NCBI GenBank assembly: GCA_001910725.1 | Contig: MJGA01000002.1 | Location: 496,001 to 560,000, forward strand | Origin: Phanerodontia chrysosporium | Taxonomy: Eukaryota; Basidiomycota; Agaricomycetes; Polyporales; Phanerochaetaceae | Direction of reading: 5' to 3' | Length of the DNA stretch: 64,000 nucleotides | Shown: piece after piece, positions 44,008-56,150 of the stretch | Layout of the letters: each line of letters starts with the position of its first letter | Numbering within the stretch: the first letter of the stretch is position 1 | Translations under genes and position numbers: made by a program | Notes under the pieces: generated by a model | What the model was told of the DNA's origin: nothing | Seen by the model: the letters and a program-made list of their open reading frames with translations, nothing else | The model's database searches: none

Positions 44008-45618
44008 CTATACACGATACATACACAATAAGCCGTTGATCTCGTCAGCCATTCGCTGGCCCTCATTCAATCTCGCGTCCGAATTCAGCACCTGCACGGC
44101 AGGGAACAGCCGCGCGAGGAACGCCGCGAGCTCTAGCACGTCCGCGCTGCTCACTGTCGACGTGTGCATCGTCAGTACGCGCAGCGCAGGCTCTGGCACC
44201 TCGACGTTGTAGTCCGGGATGCGTGCAAAGTCTGTGAGGGCAGGGCGGGCACCGCAGACGTGAAGTGCGAGCACACGCAGGCGCGGGCAATGCCACGCGA
44301 AGGGGACGAGGTCCCGCACCGTGAATCTGGAGGTCAAATCGGCGTAGTTCGGCAGTGTGCAGAGCTCTTCCAGGGCGGGCCATGCCTGTGCCATTTCCGC
44401 GAGCATGCCGGGCGAGATCCCGAGGACGGCTTGCATGCGCAAGACCCGGAGCGCGCGAAGGTGCAGGAGCGGTCGGACATGCGCCTCGCCAAGGACAGCG
44501 AAGGCGTCGGTATGCCCCGCCAGGGATGCTCAACGACGAGGTGACTAAGGCCGTGAAAACGCGAGGCGGACGTGAGGATGGGCTGCCATATCGCGGCACC
44601 GGCTCCCGCGTCCTCGTCCGCGCCGCCGCTTGCAGGACTTCCATGCTCGCCAGAGTGGCTGGTAGACAGGCACGGCGTGAATCTCACGATCAATGTGGTA
44701 AGCCCAGCCGGCTGTATCGCCCCGAGTAGCTGAGACGCCAGTTCCGCGCGTTCCTCCGGAACGGAGACGGTTAGACTGCTCAGGACGGAGAAGGCTGGGG
44801 TAGACTGGTTCTGGAGGCGCGCCAACACGTCTTCCCAGTCAGCTGAGTCTCCGATGGTGTACGACAGTCGCGAAAGCGTGGGTGAGGCCGCGAGGTGTGC
44901 CACCGCGGCGGCTGGCATGTACCCATAACATTCGAACTCCTCGAGGCATGGCAGGGAACAGACAAGCTCCACAACGGCCTGCTCGAGCCCGCCGATCCCT
45001 GGGTGTCGACGCGCAGCGCCGTAAGCGGGGGACGCATCGCAGTCAGCTGCTGGAACGCGGTGACAGTATCACCGATGGTGGGCCATTGCGTGACGGTCCA
45101 AGCGAGCGTTCGGAGCGAGGGTCCGATGAGCGTGGCAATATGGCTCGGAAATGGCGTGTGCTCGCATATCAGAGAGCGCAGGCTGGGAAGGGCGTCGCGC
45201 TGCGGATAGCGGTGGCACAGGGCGTCGTAGCAGCTTGGATGCACGACAGCAGATGTCCGCGGCTCATCTACGAACAGAACTTGCACGCGATGTGCGTAGT
45301 AGGTGAACCGTGCCCATTGCAGCGCGGTGGGCGTGTCAAGGAGTACCTGTAACATGTCAAATGAGACTTGGGCAAATAAATACGCACGGCGTGTCCGCTC
45401 ACCAGACACGGCAAATCACCTTGAGGCGGGAACACCTGAGCCTCGGCTCCTAAGCACAATACGAGTGGCGCAAGGCCGGGTAGAGTGTGCCACAGCGCGT
45501 CGAGGGCGGGGCCCAGGAAACTGCGGCACGCGAGCGCGAGGTGCAGGCCGTCGGCGCGGTGTTCGACATGGCACGTCACGCGGCGCACGATCTCGTCGAT
45601 GCGGAGGCAGCGATGCAT
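44008..45618 (-). CDS. F-box/leucine-rich-repeat-like protein, frame-disrupted
   Basis: The start MHRCLRIDEIVRRV with ALACRSFLGPALDALWHTL is an F-box-like helix set closely resembling the neighbour at 54.5 kb (MHRSLHIEEVVRLI, ALTCRSFYEPAMDALW). One intron (ending at 45356) is clear. The rest is a series of Leu-rich repeats, such as LRSLICEHTPFPSHIATLIG and LPCLEEFECYG. The family frame changes near 45000 (RVDTQ to GGLEQAVVELV) and again near 44520 (HLVVEHPWRG to DAFAVLGEAHVRPLLHLRAL). Neither has a convincing intron, although a GTGATA-CAG intron of about 72 nt could explain the first. F-box proteins recruit substrates to SCF ubiquitin ligases; that role is inferred. Possibly a young pseudogene or an assembly error. 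Confidence 0.65.
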
Positions 45619-48374
45619 GAGTCGCCGATGTTCAGGTCGAGTTCTGCTGTGAACTGGAACGGTGGAGAGGGCGCAGAGAGTATTGGCGGCCAGACGACAC
45701 ACCGCGGCGCCGCTGATAACTGCCTGTGGGACCCGCCTGCCAATGCCACCGAGCCTGCACGCCGTTGTTGTCGGCGGTGCGGGGCCCCTCACCGCAGCAC
45801 AGGGTGGGTCCGCCGCCGCCGCCGCCGCCGTGCGGCGCTGCGTTGTAGTTCCCTGTGCGCGCATGGCAACGGCCTGAGCTGCACGCTCAACAGAGCAGCG
45901 TCGCCGCAGCCCATTGCCAGTGCCCCGCGCAGAGATACCAAATGCATTGCGAGTAGAGCGAATACAAGGTAGGGGCGCCGCATAGCGCAGCCTCTTCGCC
46001 TTCCTGCGACGGTACAATACCGCGCTGGAAAGCGCAACAGCCGCAGTGTTCGAGGCTCGCTGTCGTCCTCTTGCAACCTGTCGCAGTCTGTGAGGTCGCC
46101 GAGCTGTTCCCGAGGGGCTGAGGCTACACACCGCAGCGCACGAGCCTGTGCAGTTGTTGTAAAGAGCAACCTTGTACTCCAGATCCCAGGACCGAGGAGG
46201 CCCGACCGCGGTACCGACGCAGGGGTGATCAAGAGGGGCGCGCAGACAAACGCATGCAAGACATCCGAGACGACGATCAGATTGCCATTCAACTACTCTT
46301 CATACAGGCCAGAGATTGGTACCGTACTTTCCGAGACATTGTACAAGAGACGAGCAATCGTCTTGTGGGTCACAACAAATCCGCAAACCAGGGACCACTA
46401 CACCCCTCCCTCCCGCGCTCCACTCTACCTCGACCCACACCACGCAACATCAGAAACGCACCGCAACATCCCCAACCACGAACCACCGACACACAAAAAC
46501 CGAAACGCTTCCCGCCCGATCCGCGCCAACACTACGCTCCAACATCGAGTAAGACCGACCGAAATAGTCGTGGGATACGTGTAAGTCGATTGCCGATGAT
46601 ACGAAAGGAAGAAGTTAGAGGACGAAAGCGAGAGCGGTGACCATTGCGTAGTGATACAGTGCAGGTGGCGAGCAGAACAGCGAGAGCGGCGACAATGATA
46701 CAATGAGATAGTATTGCTTGACAGTTTTGGGTGTCGATAGGGGAGTGGGGTATGCCGGTGTTGTTACAGACGAGTCGCCTCCTGGCGTGGCGTTGAAGAG
46801 GCTGGAGGCGGAGATACAGCTCTACGGTTGAACACGAGCCAAAAGAAATTTGAGGGAGTAAGGAGCGTGGGCGACCCCGAAACATCGAGGTACAGTCAAG
46901 GAGGAAAACGTCGACGTCGTGAGATAGTCGCTACGACCAGAGCGCTGAGGGGATGCTGACACGACTCGAGCGACGACAGTATGAAATACTACTTGGTAAT
47001 TAGTACATGCGAATGCGCGAAGGATGGCAAACTCACCACCATCGACGCAACAGAGCGACGTGACAGCAAGAACGGTGCAAGCGGAGAGGGGGGAAAATCT
47101 AGGGAGCAACTAAGGTAGCCTGTCGAGCAGACAGGATGTAAGGGTACTAGTGCACAGGGAACAACGCTAGGGGAGTAATATCGAGACAGAGGAAAGGGGA
47201 ATTGAGTCGTGAACAATGGCGGCTATATTGATACACTGCAGGCATCTGCCAGAAGTGAAGCAGCGACAAAAGAGAGGGCAAACAAGAAGAAAAGGAGAAA
47301 TGGGAAGTGGAAACGAACAAAGGGGAGCTCGGGCAAAAAAAAGAAGTTAAAGACGAGCACCGAGCGAGGAAGTGAGAAATTAGAACAACAGGCGTACGAA
47401 ACACATCGTGAGGGGTGTGGATAGACTTGAACACAGAGTCCCAAAATCCAAGAGCACATGCGATGCCCACCAGCCAAGACAACCGAGGAGACCACAGATA
47501 ATAGACCGGACGCGCCGCAACCTCCTCTCGACTACGTCCGGATGTTGATAAATACGGCGATCGCTCTCTTGCTTGTGTATTTTCTCTTGAACTCTATAGG
47601 TCTTGATTGTACAACGCCACGCGCGCGCCGGGAATATCGGAGAAGTCGAGTAGGCGGGTAGGGTGTGTGTAGGCGCGCGTGGGTGGGGGGAAAGAACATG
47701 CGATGCGAAGAGTGCTGGGAGACGTGCGAGAGCTGAGTGTTGGCTTGATGTATAATGTCACACTTGATGTAGGATAGACGGAGCCAAATATGAGCCGAGG
47801 AAATGGCGAGAGATTCAATAAACAGAAACCGAAACCAGCGGTCGACGCGTGCGTGCGGAAGGCCCAGCCCATGTGGACGGGTGCGCGAGACGACAGGCGA
47901 CCAAGGCCAACGACGACGGGGGTATGAATACCGCGGCGAAGGCCAAACCGAACCCAGCGGTTAGGCGGGGTATCGACAATGAGTGAGACGATGTCCTGAG
48001 CGAGTGACCGTTGACCGACGATGAAACCGATAATGGAGAAAGGCGCAAGTGCAGAACCGGATGCACGGGAGACCCATAGCCGTGAGTCCCCTAACGATGA
48101 TGGGACCGGGCGTCGAGAACGGAGATAGTGGGAAGTCGACCAGGGAGCCCGTTGCGGGCAGGCCGACCAATGAAAACGGAGACGGTGGAGTGACTGTAGA
48201 CGACGCGACGGAGTTGAACCGCGATGGGGTATTAGCAGACATGTAACGGTAAATGAGAGCATCTATGGGTCCCGAATAACCTGAACTAAAGACAGGTCAT
48301 CATTAGCATCGTTCGCGGTGAATGCAGAGAGAACTAACCAATACACTTGCGTGACTCTATCCCATATAATACAA
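45619..48374. other. Gene-poor block with strand-skewed composition
   Basis: No recognisable gene. A CCG-type trinucleotide tract lies near 45808-45834. From about 46385 to 46555 the plus strand is C/A-rich and G-poor; from about 46560 to 48250 it becomes purine-rich (for example AAAGAGAGGGCAAACAAGAA near 47265). Open frames here are low-complexity. Confidence 0.45.
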
Positions 48375-49762
48375 TCAGAATGCGGGAACTGGGAGCTCCT
48401 CCGGGCTCGGAGAGTTTTGGAAGACCGATCCTGCGTAGAAGCCGGCAGGCATGCCGTCCATCGTAGACGGCGACGGGGTGCGTCGAACGTCAGCCATCGT
48501 GCGCTGGCCGCTGAGAGTGAGCTTGCTGAGGACGTTCTTCAGCTCGTCGGACGATTCCGACGACGAATCCTCGTCGGTCGACATAGCGAAAACACCTTCG
48601 CTAGGGACCCGCTGATGGTGACGGCGACGAGTCGACGGAGACGGTGTCGTGAAAGCGGGCTGAGCGAAAGGGTAGTCGAACGTCGAAGTAAGAGGGGCTG
48701 AGCGAGGAGCATCGTCAAAGAGAGTTTGCTGCCACGTAGCGCCCAGATACTTGGACGAACGGCTGGCGCTTTCCTTGACGGGTGTGGTCGGGGAGCTCAC
48801 GGTCATGTCGTCGCAGATCGGGAATTCGTCCCACTGAGCAAGGGGAGCTCAGCTACCGCACGACGCCCGCACGGCGCGGAGGGGTGACGGGAGCCGGATT
48901 CGGGGTAGACTTCGACAGGTGCGCACCACCGCGAGGACCGTTGGCACGACCAGCAGGCACAGCTTGCGACGGTGTCGGTGAGCCGTGGACCTGGCCTGTC
49001 TGGCGACGATGAGCGAGCTTGCCGGTAGGTCGAGAGGCAAGCTGGGGAGCACGGAAGGAAAGCGGCTTAGCGCTATCCTTGCCAGCGGCTGTGGGAACAA
49101 CCTCTGACGACTCGTGGTCCGAGGCCGAGTTGGTCACGAATGGATCGAAGAGGTTAGCTGCGTGTTCGCGTTCGAAAGACTGAGCCCGGAAGGGGTTAAC
49201 GGAAGGACGAGCGTCGCTTTCGTTGGGTATCCTAGCGGGGGGTGGGATGGCTGATGGGTTTGCCGCCGCGCATTCGCCCGGGAGTTGGAGGGACTTCTTG
49301 AGGTAGACCATGTTGATCAGTCCGCACTCCTGGCGCACCGGGGCACTAGGGCTCACCTTTGCTCAGGCTTCTCCTTGAGCGCCGCCTTGGCGGACCGACG
49401 ACCCCTAGGCGACTTCTCCGGGGACGAGAGAGTTGGCTTGCTCGAGTCGTCGTCAGAAGCTGCAGAGCGAGGCTTGGATGCTTTGCCTGTCATTCCCTCC
49501 TCAAGGGGCTGCGCCTGCGCGGGGGCTGGTTGAGGAGAACGCTGCTGCTTGCCCTTTGGTGACGACCTTGACGCCCGAGCATGGGGCTGCGACTGCTGTG
49601 GCCTCGGCTGATGTTGCTGTACAGGCTTCGAAAGCGACAACAGGCCGGGTGTTTGGGTCGCACGGATGACGACCGGGCTGACGGGTGCCGGCTGTGACTC
49701 GCCCGCGAAAAATGCGCTTGAGGGGACGAGAAGAGGTTTACTGGCTTCTGGACAGCCAACAT
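48375..49762 (-). CDS. PNRC/EDC1-like, probable mRNA-decapping enhancer
   Basis: Start MLAVQKP (49742-49762) is followed by a 51-nt intron and then a disordered Pro/Ser/Gln-rich region (SKPVQQHQPRPQQSQ). Further exons occupy 49353-49690, about 48853-49300 and 48375-48818. The C-terminal segment contains WDEFPICDD, WQQTLFDDAP, LKNVLSKLTL and ends FYAGSVFQNSPSPEELPVPAF (shown here broken: FYAGSVFQNSP, then LPVPAF). Aromatic-A-G-x-x-F, spaced Ser-Pro residues and a final LPxPxF are the hallmark of PNRC-domain proteins, which stimulate Dcp1-Dcp2. That assignment is a motif match only. The intron between VTPPRR and WDEFP is unclear; possible donors give an unusually short intron, so an indel may exist there. 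No membrane segment or enzyme domain. Confidence 0.6.
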
Positions 49763-52149
49763 TGTGGTGAGAGGGTGGCGGGGAGTGTCGACGAAATTGT
49801 TGAAGCCGAGGCGGCTGGGGACGTTGGCGGGCGGGGGGCGGGGGGCGTTGAGGACGAGGAGACGAACGGGGCTGACGAGTTGAAATGTGGGAAGTGCAAA
49901 TCGGTCGCTTTCGTGACCCCGTCCTATCAGTCCGAGGGATTCAAACTCCGCCTCGTCCTTTGCCGTCACTTTACCCGCCCGCCGGCCGACCGCACCACTC
50001 GTGCGCCGTGTCCTGCTGCCAGCAACACGCCCGCCATGCCACCTCCTGGTGCGTGCATGCTATTATCGTCCCGTACTACGTATCTGAGCCGTCACCGTGT
50101 CGTCTACGTTGCTCGACACCCAACAACAATGGGTGCGCTGGCCGCCAGCAGGCTCCGGACGGTGGCCCCTGTCTCGGCCGTGCCGGCCACCGGGTCAGGC
50201 TCTGGGCTCCTCCCGATCAGAAGCCACCTGCCATACCGGGCGACTGGCTATACAGGTGACTGATGGCATACCTAACGCAGACAGACGCTCGTGTCAAATT
50301 GCTCGGCGCTTCGGCCGCACTCACTCCGTTCCGTCAGTTTTCTGGCTTTTCCGCTCTCGAGCTCTCCGCTTTGCATTGCCTCGTGGCCCTGGCCGGGACA
50401 CTAGCCCTGACCCATCTTCGCATTTCAAAGCAGCTATTGTACGGCCCCAGCCGCCGCGGCCTTCTCGACGGTCGCCATACACTCTCGCTATCTCGACCAA
50501 CACGCTCCAAAGCGAGCTGTCCTCGCTCGCACGCAAGTCGCCCCAGAGTTTGATACACAGCACCCACGGGATCTGTTCTAGAGCGCCCCTCCGCCTCTGC
50601 TTTGTTCTCGTAAGCTGCTCATGTGCCCTTGTTGCGCCACGGCTATCAGCCAACGACAACGGAGACGTCTATCGTCTCGATGGCCCTGCTCCCACGGCAC
50701 CCACATCAGGATAGCCCACCGCTTTGTTGATCCACAGCGTGCAAACGCTGCGGCGCTGTCTAACGCCGTCGCAAAGCACGACGGGGCGCACCACTGCCAG
50801 CGACAACTTTCCGTGCGTGCCGCCGTCCGCACACGGTGCCCCCCTCGGAGGCTGCTCCAGCTGAGACAGCGTCTCGTCGAATGCCTCCGAAATGCACACG
50901 GCAAGGGCGGGCCCGTGCCCATCCTGGGCGATCTTCCATGTGACGACATGCGCTGTGCACCCAATTTCACACCCACGCGCAACTCTGTCAGCCCTCCGCC
51001 GGCGTGCTCTCGCGTCCCGTCCGACCTGCGCCGTTCGGGCCCTGCCCTGCGCAGGCACCGAGACGGGGCCGCCGCCTTCTCGTGCTGCCGCGGCAGGCAG
51101 CCTGAATGCTGAATCGCCTGCTCTGTTATCGCTTGCCTGACGGAAGGCCTAATCAGGCTCTCGGGACGGATTCTCAGGCAGGGCTCTAGCGATGTTCCTG
51201 CGATTGGGCCCTCCGCTAAGCTTCCCCGCGTGTAGGTGCGTGTTCCTCTGCAGAGTGCTTGATCGCATTGCCATGTCTCAACATCCTCGGCGCCGACGGT
51301 TCTGCGAGCCGCGACACCATGTCTTGCAACTCGATCTTCCGCCATCTTCCTGGCAGGGTCCCTGCACGCTGTCCTCTGAGCTTCCTGCATCCGCGGGACA
51401 ATGCAAACGCAGGGCCTGACGCTCCCACGACACGCGATCGGACCTGATACATGCCCTCCTCGCCCGCATCCGTAGGCATCCGTGCCCTTCCATCGATTTC
51501 ATCTCCGGTGCGGCGCTCGCTCATGCTGTGCCGTAACGTACGCTGCAATCTTCCTTGCGCACCCCCCTGCCACGCCACTCCCGGTGTCGAACCTGCCCCG
51601 CACGTCAAACTGGCTGCGCGTGGGGGGCTCCCCTGTCGTGGCGCCCCTTCTCGCCCCCTGTAATTGTGCCGGGCGACGATCCCCCAGCGAGGGCAGTCGC
51701 ACCGACGACGCCTGGTCGTACGACTCATCCGCTACACTATTGTCGCGAAGGCGGCCGTCGTTGTTCACGTCCTCGTACGTATCCCGCTCCTCATCGTGCA
51801 GCCGCCTTCTCGTCGCCATGTACAACCGTTCATTAATGTGCTTCTCGAAATTTAATTATCGACGGGGCCCCTGTATCACCTTGGTGGCGCACCGCGCACA
51901 ATAGCAAAACGACTTGATCGTACGGGTGAGCTGCGACCCGCGACAAGAATAGCCGCAGTTAGAGTGGCGTCGTGAGGCAGGCAGGCCCCGCACTGCGCAG
52001 TGCTGCGGCGACGTGGGCCGTTTGGAAATGGTGGCGTACGGGATCTGTACGGATATGGCAAGTGAGAACGAACGACGGGGTCACGTGCATAACTCAGCCA
52101 CTGCCCGAGTTGACATACTGGGAGGGAGACGGCTATATCCTCGGTTTCA
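49763..52149. other. Interval without a recognisable gene
   Basis: Mixed sequence with short Arg/Pro/Ser-rich frames on both strands and no splice-linked or domain-bearing product. The left edge is the promoter side of the PNRC-like gene. Confidence 0.4.
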
Positions 52150-52560
52150 TGCGGCATGAGCGGACCAAAAGCGTCGGATATTCCATACGCTCGGCCTTTG
52201 CACAGAGGGAGAGTGGTTGTTCACGATCTCTGTGGAAGGCTCCTTAGCTTGTTGCCGAGTCCCTCTCTGTATCCAAGCACGCACGCTCACTACAACATGC
52301 TCACCCAAAGGGGGAGAGACGCACGGGATGCGGACGACTGAGTCTCCGATGAAGGGCTCCGTAGCTTGCACGTCGACTGTCGCAGGCGCGGACCGCTTGG
52401 CCAACACGCACGGATCTATGTCCTAGGTGATAATCCGAGATCAGCAAGCTTCGGACACTCAGCAAGAGTTTCGGGGTTCCTCGACTGGTATTGGCGAGAC
52501 TGACTCTGCAGCGCCGCCCGAGTTCGAGCCGCACGACGTGAGTGGAGGCGAGAGGATAAG
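52150..52560 (-). pseudogene. Decayed partial duplicate of the F-box/LRR gene 3' end
   Basis: Aligns collinearly with 52860-53260 of the intact F-box/LRR gene. Matching blocks include CGCTCGGCCTTTGCA against CGTTCGGCCTTTGCA, GAGTCTCCGATGAAG in both, GGCGCGGACCGCTTGGCCAA against GGCGCGGACGCTTGGCCAA, and CCTCGACTGG then CGCCCGAGTTCGAG against CTGCCCGAGCTCGAG. Insertions and stops break the frame. Only the C-terminal third is present, in the same orientation, about 0.7 kb downstream of its source. Confidence 0.7.
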
Positions 52561-52770
52561 TAGTCGAGAATGTCTCGACTTTCCTCTTTCGGCACCCTCG
52601 CTTAGTAAGCACTTGTTGTGCCTCTCGTTCGCTCGCTGTTCGCTCACTTCTCGCAGCCCAACGACACTTGACTATGTTCAGAGCTTCCATTGTATCCAGC
52701 ACCTGGGCCGTGAGCTAACATACCACAGCCACACTCGAAGCGTAGATAATTGTTCTGTGACAACGTGTCG

Positions 52771-54483
52771 CTAGTCCTCCTCTTCCACTGCCATCCCACC
52801 CTTGATCAGGTCCCTTACGCTCCATGCAGAGTACGGACAACGCGTCTCCTTCCCATAATGTGGCCTAAGCGAGCCGAAAGCTCTCGACCGCTCCATCCGT
52901 TCGGCCTTTGCAAACAGCAAGAGCAGCTTATTCACCTCTGGAAGAGGCTTCTCCGTCTTGATGCCGTATTTGACGTCCGATGCCTGCACATTCGCCTGCG
53001 GGAACACGCCAGACACGAAGGCAGCGAGGTGTGCAGGGTTGCGGACGACCGAGTCTCCGATGAAGAGGATCTGCAATCGTGAGCTCGACTGCTTCGGGCG
53101 CGGACGCTTGGCCAATGCCCGCATGTCGATATCCCCGCAAAGCATGACGCCGAGCCTTTGAAGCTGAGGACATGCGGCGAAAATGCGAAGGTCCTCGACT
53201 GGCATCGACGAGAAACTGGCGTCGCAGCACTGCCCGAGCTCGAGACGCTCGATGCCAGGCCAGGCCTCCAAAATCCGCTTGACATCATCGGTCTGAAGGG
53301 CCACCGGATGCCGTCCTAAGTCTAGCGTCCGCACTCCAGGAAGCCGTAACAGCTGTCCGAGCGTATCCGCGCCGAACACAAGTTCGGAGGAGCGACAGTG
53401 ATCACCATCGACCGAGAGCCTCAGACATTCTAGGCTGGGAAGGCGAGACAAAGCCCCGGCAACCTTATTGATGTACCGATCTTGTGCTGCTTCGAGAGCA
53501 GAGGCTAGTGGTTTGCTCGAGGGCTCGTCTTTGCATCCAAAGAAGATGCGGCAAGTCTTGAGTTGAACGGGACGGGTGGTATTGAGGAGATGAAGAAGAG
53601 ACTTGATTGACGTTGCAGGCGCAGTGATATGCAGCGTTTGGAGTGACAGAAAGGGTGGTAGATCTCCTGGGAAACCTCCGAGTAGATCCTCGTAGTCGTT
53701 GCTTGTGTCAAAAGCGAGTTCGATATCTTTCAACGCAGGTAGCGAGGCGAGATGTCGGATGGTGGCGGGAAGCAGGGTGCCAACGCGTACCACAGTCAGA
53801 CTGCGCAGAGACCGTAGGGCACTGTTCATGAACGACTGAACGAATTTCTGGTCTATATTCCAGGGGTTTTTGGCCGGCTCGAAGTACACGCGTTTCAGGT
53901 TTGGGCAGCGACCCAACGCGTCCGAAAAGGCCGCCGCGTTGTATTCATCGAATTGGATCATGCTAGCCTCTTCTAAGGTAGGGGGGAGGAACGATTCCCA
54001 CGAATCATAGAAATACGCGCCATCGTCGCAACTGAACCGGCGCAGGTTAGGCAGTGGGAAGGGCTCCGAATAGAGTCTGCAGAGTTTGTCCAATGCAGCG
54101 CAGTTGACACGGAATGGTTCGTCGTCGTAGATGCTCAGCGAGCGCACGCGTCTGGCGTGATGACGGAAACGGTGCCACTCATCGGGGCGTGGTGCTTTTA
54201 TTATCATCTAGACATAGGCATAAAGGATATGTCAGAGAAAGTCGCGTCGCCCGAAGATATCGCGCACCCAACCCATAACTTCGTCGCGTTGTAGGGTATA
54301 CGCTGGCAACAGGAGTAGCAGAGGCTCGATATCTTGTTCGAGATCTCTCCACAGCGCATCCATGGCAGGCTCGTAAAAACTGCGGCATGTGAGGGCCATA
54401 TTCAGCTGCGCCTGGTGCGTTTTGCCATTGCAAAAGGACGCAATGAGTCTGACAACTTCTTCGATGTGAAGAGAGCGGTGCAT
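52771..54483 (-). CDS. F-box/leucine-rich-repeat-like protein (intact)
   Basis: Two exons, 54268-54483 and 52771-54207, with a 60-nt phase-0 intron give 550 residues. Exon 1 is the F-box-like region MHRSLHIEEVVRLI with ALTCRSFYEPAMDALWRDL. Exon 2 has DEWHRFRHHARRVRSL followed by irregular leucine-rich repeats (LPALKDIELAF, LPSLECLRLSVDG, LPGVRTLDLG, WPGIERLELGQC, CPQLQRLGVML), and LQILFIGDS near the end. The C-terminus ends in VEEED. It likely presents substrates to an SCF ubiquitin ligase; this is inferred from family. It belongs to the same expanded family as the gene at 44.0-45.6 kb, and a relic of its 3' end lies just downstream. Confidence 0.8.
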
Positions 54484-54933
54484 ATAAAGTGAAGATTAGG
54501 GTGAGGTGAGGGCAGAGGATGAAGTCAAACGACAAAGCGCGTCGCGCGGGTAGGGCGCTCAGTTATGGTGAAGCTAGCATTGGTCAGGAGTCGTCGGTAG
54601 CCCTCCGCTATGCAAAGCTACTAGCACACTTTCGAAGGCTCAAATTCGTCGTACTTGAACCTTGGAAACTTGAAAGCATGTTTAGAACCCGACAGGATTG
54701 GCCGCCTTGTGGAGAATTGTGTCATCCACTTCAACCCGATCGAGTCGGTCACAAATCAGGGTATGCTGCAGACATGTTCAGTTGCACGGGTGAGCTGATC
54801 AGGATACTATACAACATATATGTAATCCGTTCTGCACCAGGTTTGAATCACGTAGGGCGGAGAACGATTTAGCTTCCCTTATTCTCTACAGCTTCTCGGA
54901 TTCGGAACTCCCAATACCTAGAGATGGTCAGCT
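54484..54933. other. Intergenic region
   Basis: Between the 5' side of the F-box gene and the 3' side of the farnesyltransferase gene. No coding signal seen. Confidence 0.4.
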
Positions 54934-56150
54934 CTAGTGCTTCCCGGGATCGCAAGCGACGTACTTCTTCCTCATAGTGTCATGCTGGTTTGCCAGTGCA
55001 CTCCACAGCTCAACTGCCTTGTCAACAGCCTCTCCACCCTCCTGTGCGTATGCTTCTGCCAGAAAATCCATGGCTGACACACTTGGTAGATCCGCGTCAG
55101 GCGAAGGTTTCGGATTGTCCAAGTCCACAACGTCTTCAAACTCCCAAGGTGCTCTGCGAGAAGTATACGGCTGTGCAAACTCTGCCTGCGAACTGAACGG
55201 CGTCTTGCTATACTCCAAGATCCCACGCAAGTAGTTCCATGCAGAGGCATTGTTAGGGGCGAGCGAAATCTTGCTTTTCACGTATCTGTCCCAGTGCATG
55301 AGTGTACCGAACGAGACATAGTAAGTCGGCGACGCACCTCGTCTCCCTACGCAGTACTTCTGCCTCCTCCGCCGGTGTAGCCTGCGCATGCGTGCCCCGT
55401 CCAAACACGACGAAGTACCGGTGATGCCATGCCGAGTTGTTACGTACATCAACTCGCAGAAGGTCGTCCACATATGCGAGTTCGCCGAGCCAAAGGGCAG
55501 GGTCGTCGAAATGGGCGAGCAACCACTGCCGATAGCTCCAGGTATGGTAGTTCTTGGTGTCGACGGCGAGTACGCGAGCGATGAACTCGAGTTCTGCCTG
55601 CGCGGTCTCGAGGGGGTCTGCCGCAGGCTTAGCACCCTGAGTGGACGACGTGAGGTGAGTGATGAGGAGCCGGCGGTGGTGCCAGACTTGATAGGTCTTC
55701 ATATTCCTGATTGCGAAGTCATCCATACGGCGTAGCTCGGCATTGAGAGGTGCATCGAGGGCGATTAGCGTCCTGTATCTGTATTGCCTGCAAGATGCTC
55801 GTTGAAGCGGTGCTCAGAGATGATGAGGGATCAACACGCACCAAGCAGAGTAATGTGCGGGATTCATCCTTATGATGTCCTCCGTAAGTTCCAGGACACG
55901 CTGGCTCATCTCTCCAGTCTTGACAATGCCTCGAAAGTAATCGGTAGCATCCTTGTCTTCGATCCGTATGCCGTAAGTACATTCAAGGGTTTAGAGTGCT
56001 TGAGGGGCACTCACATTCTGGTGTGTAGAAGATGGGAGCGATCGGGTTGCCTACGCCTTCGTACTGTGGTATCGGCGTGATATCCGCCCACTCTGGCTTC
56101 TCACAGTAAAGTGAAGGCCCATCGTCTTCGGCACCTTCTACATGTGACAT
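54934..56150 (-). CDS. RAM2: Protein farnesyltransferase/geranylgeranyltransferase type-1 alpha subunit
   Basis: Four exons, 56015-56150, 55842-55956, 55338-55787 and 54934-55285, give 350 residues. It is the shared alpha subunit of the CaaX prenyltransferases that lipidate Ras, Rho and a-factor-type peptides. The N-terminal motif YCEKPEWADITPIPQYEG and YKDATDYFRGI (across intron 1) are diagnostic. Tandem PPTA repeats follow: HYSAWQYRYRTL, NYQVWHHRR-like TYQVWHHRRLL, NYHTWSYRQWLL, NNSAWHHRYFVV and NASAWNYLRGI, each with the conserved W-x-x-R core. An in-frame ATG 54 bases upstream (56204) would add a Leu-rich leader that family members lack, so 56150 is preferred. Confidence 0.93.

Noticed and set aside
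47209..47424. Lys/Arg-rich small open frame
   Set aside because: Product mirrors the purine-rich DNA composition, with no conservation signal or flanking gene structure.
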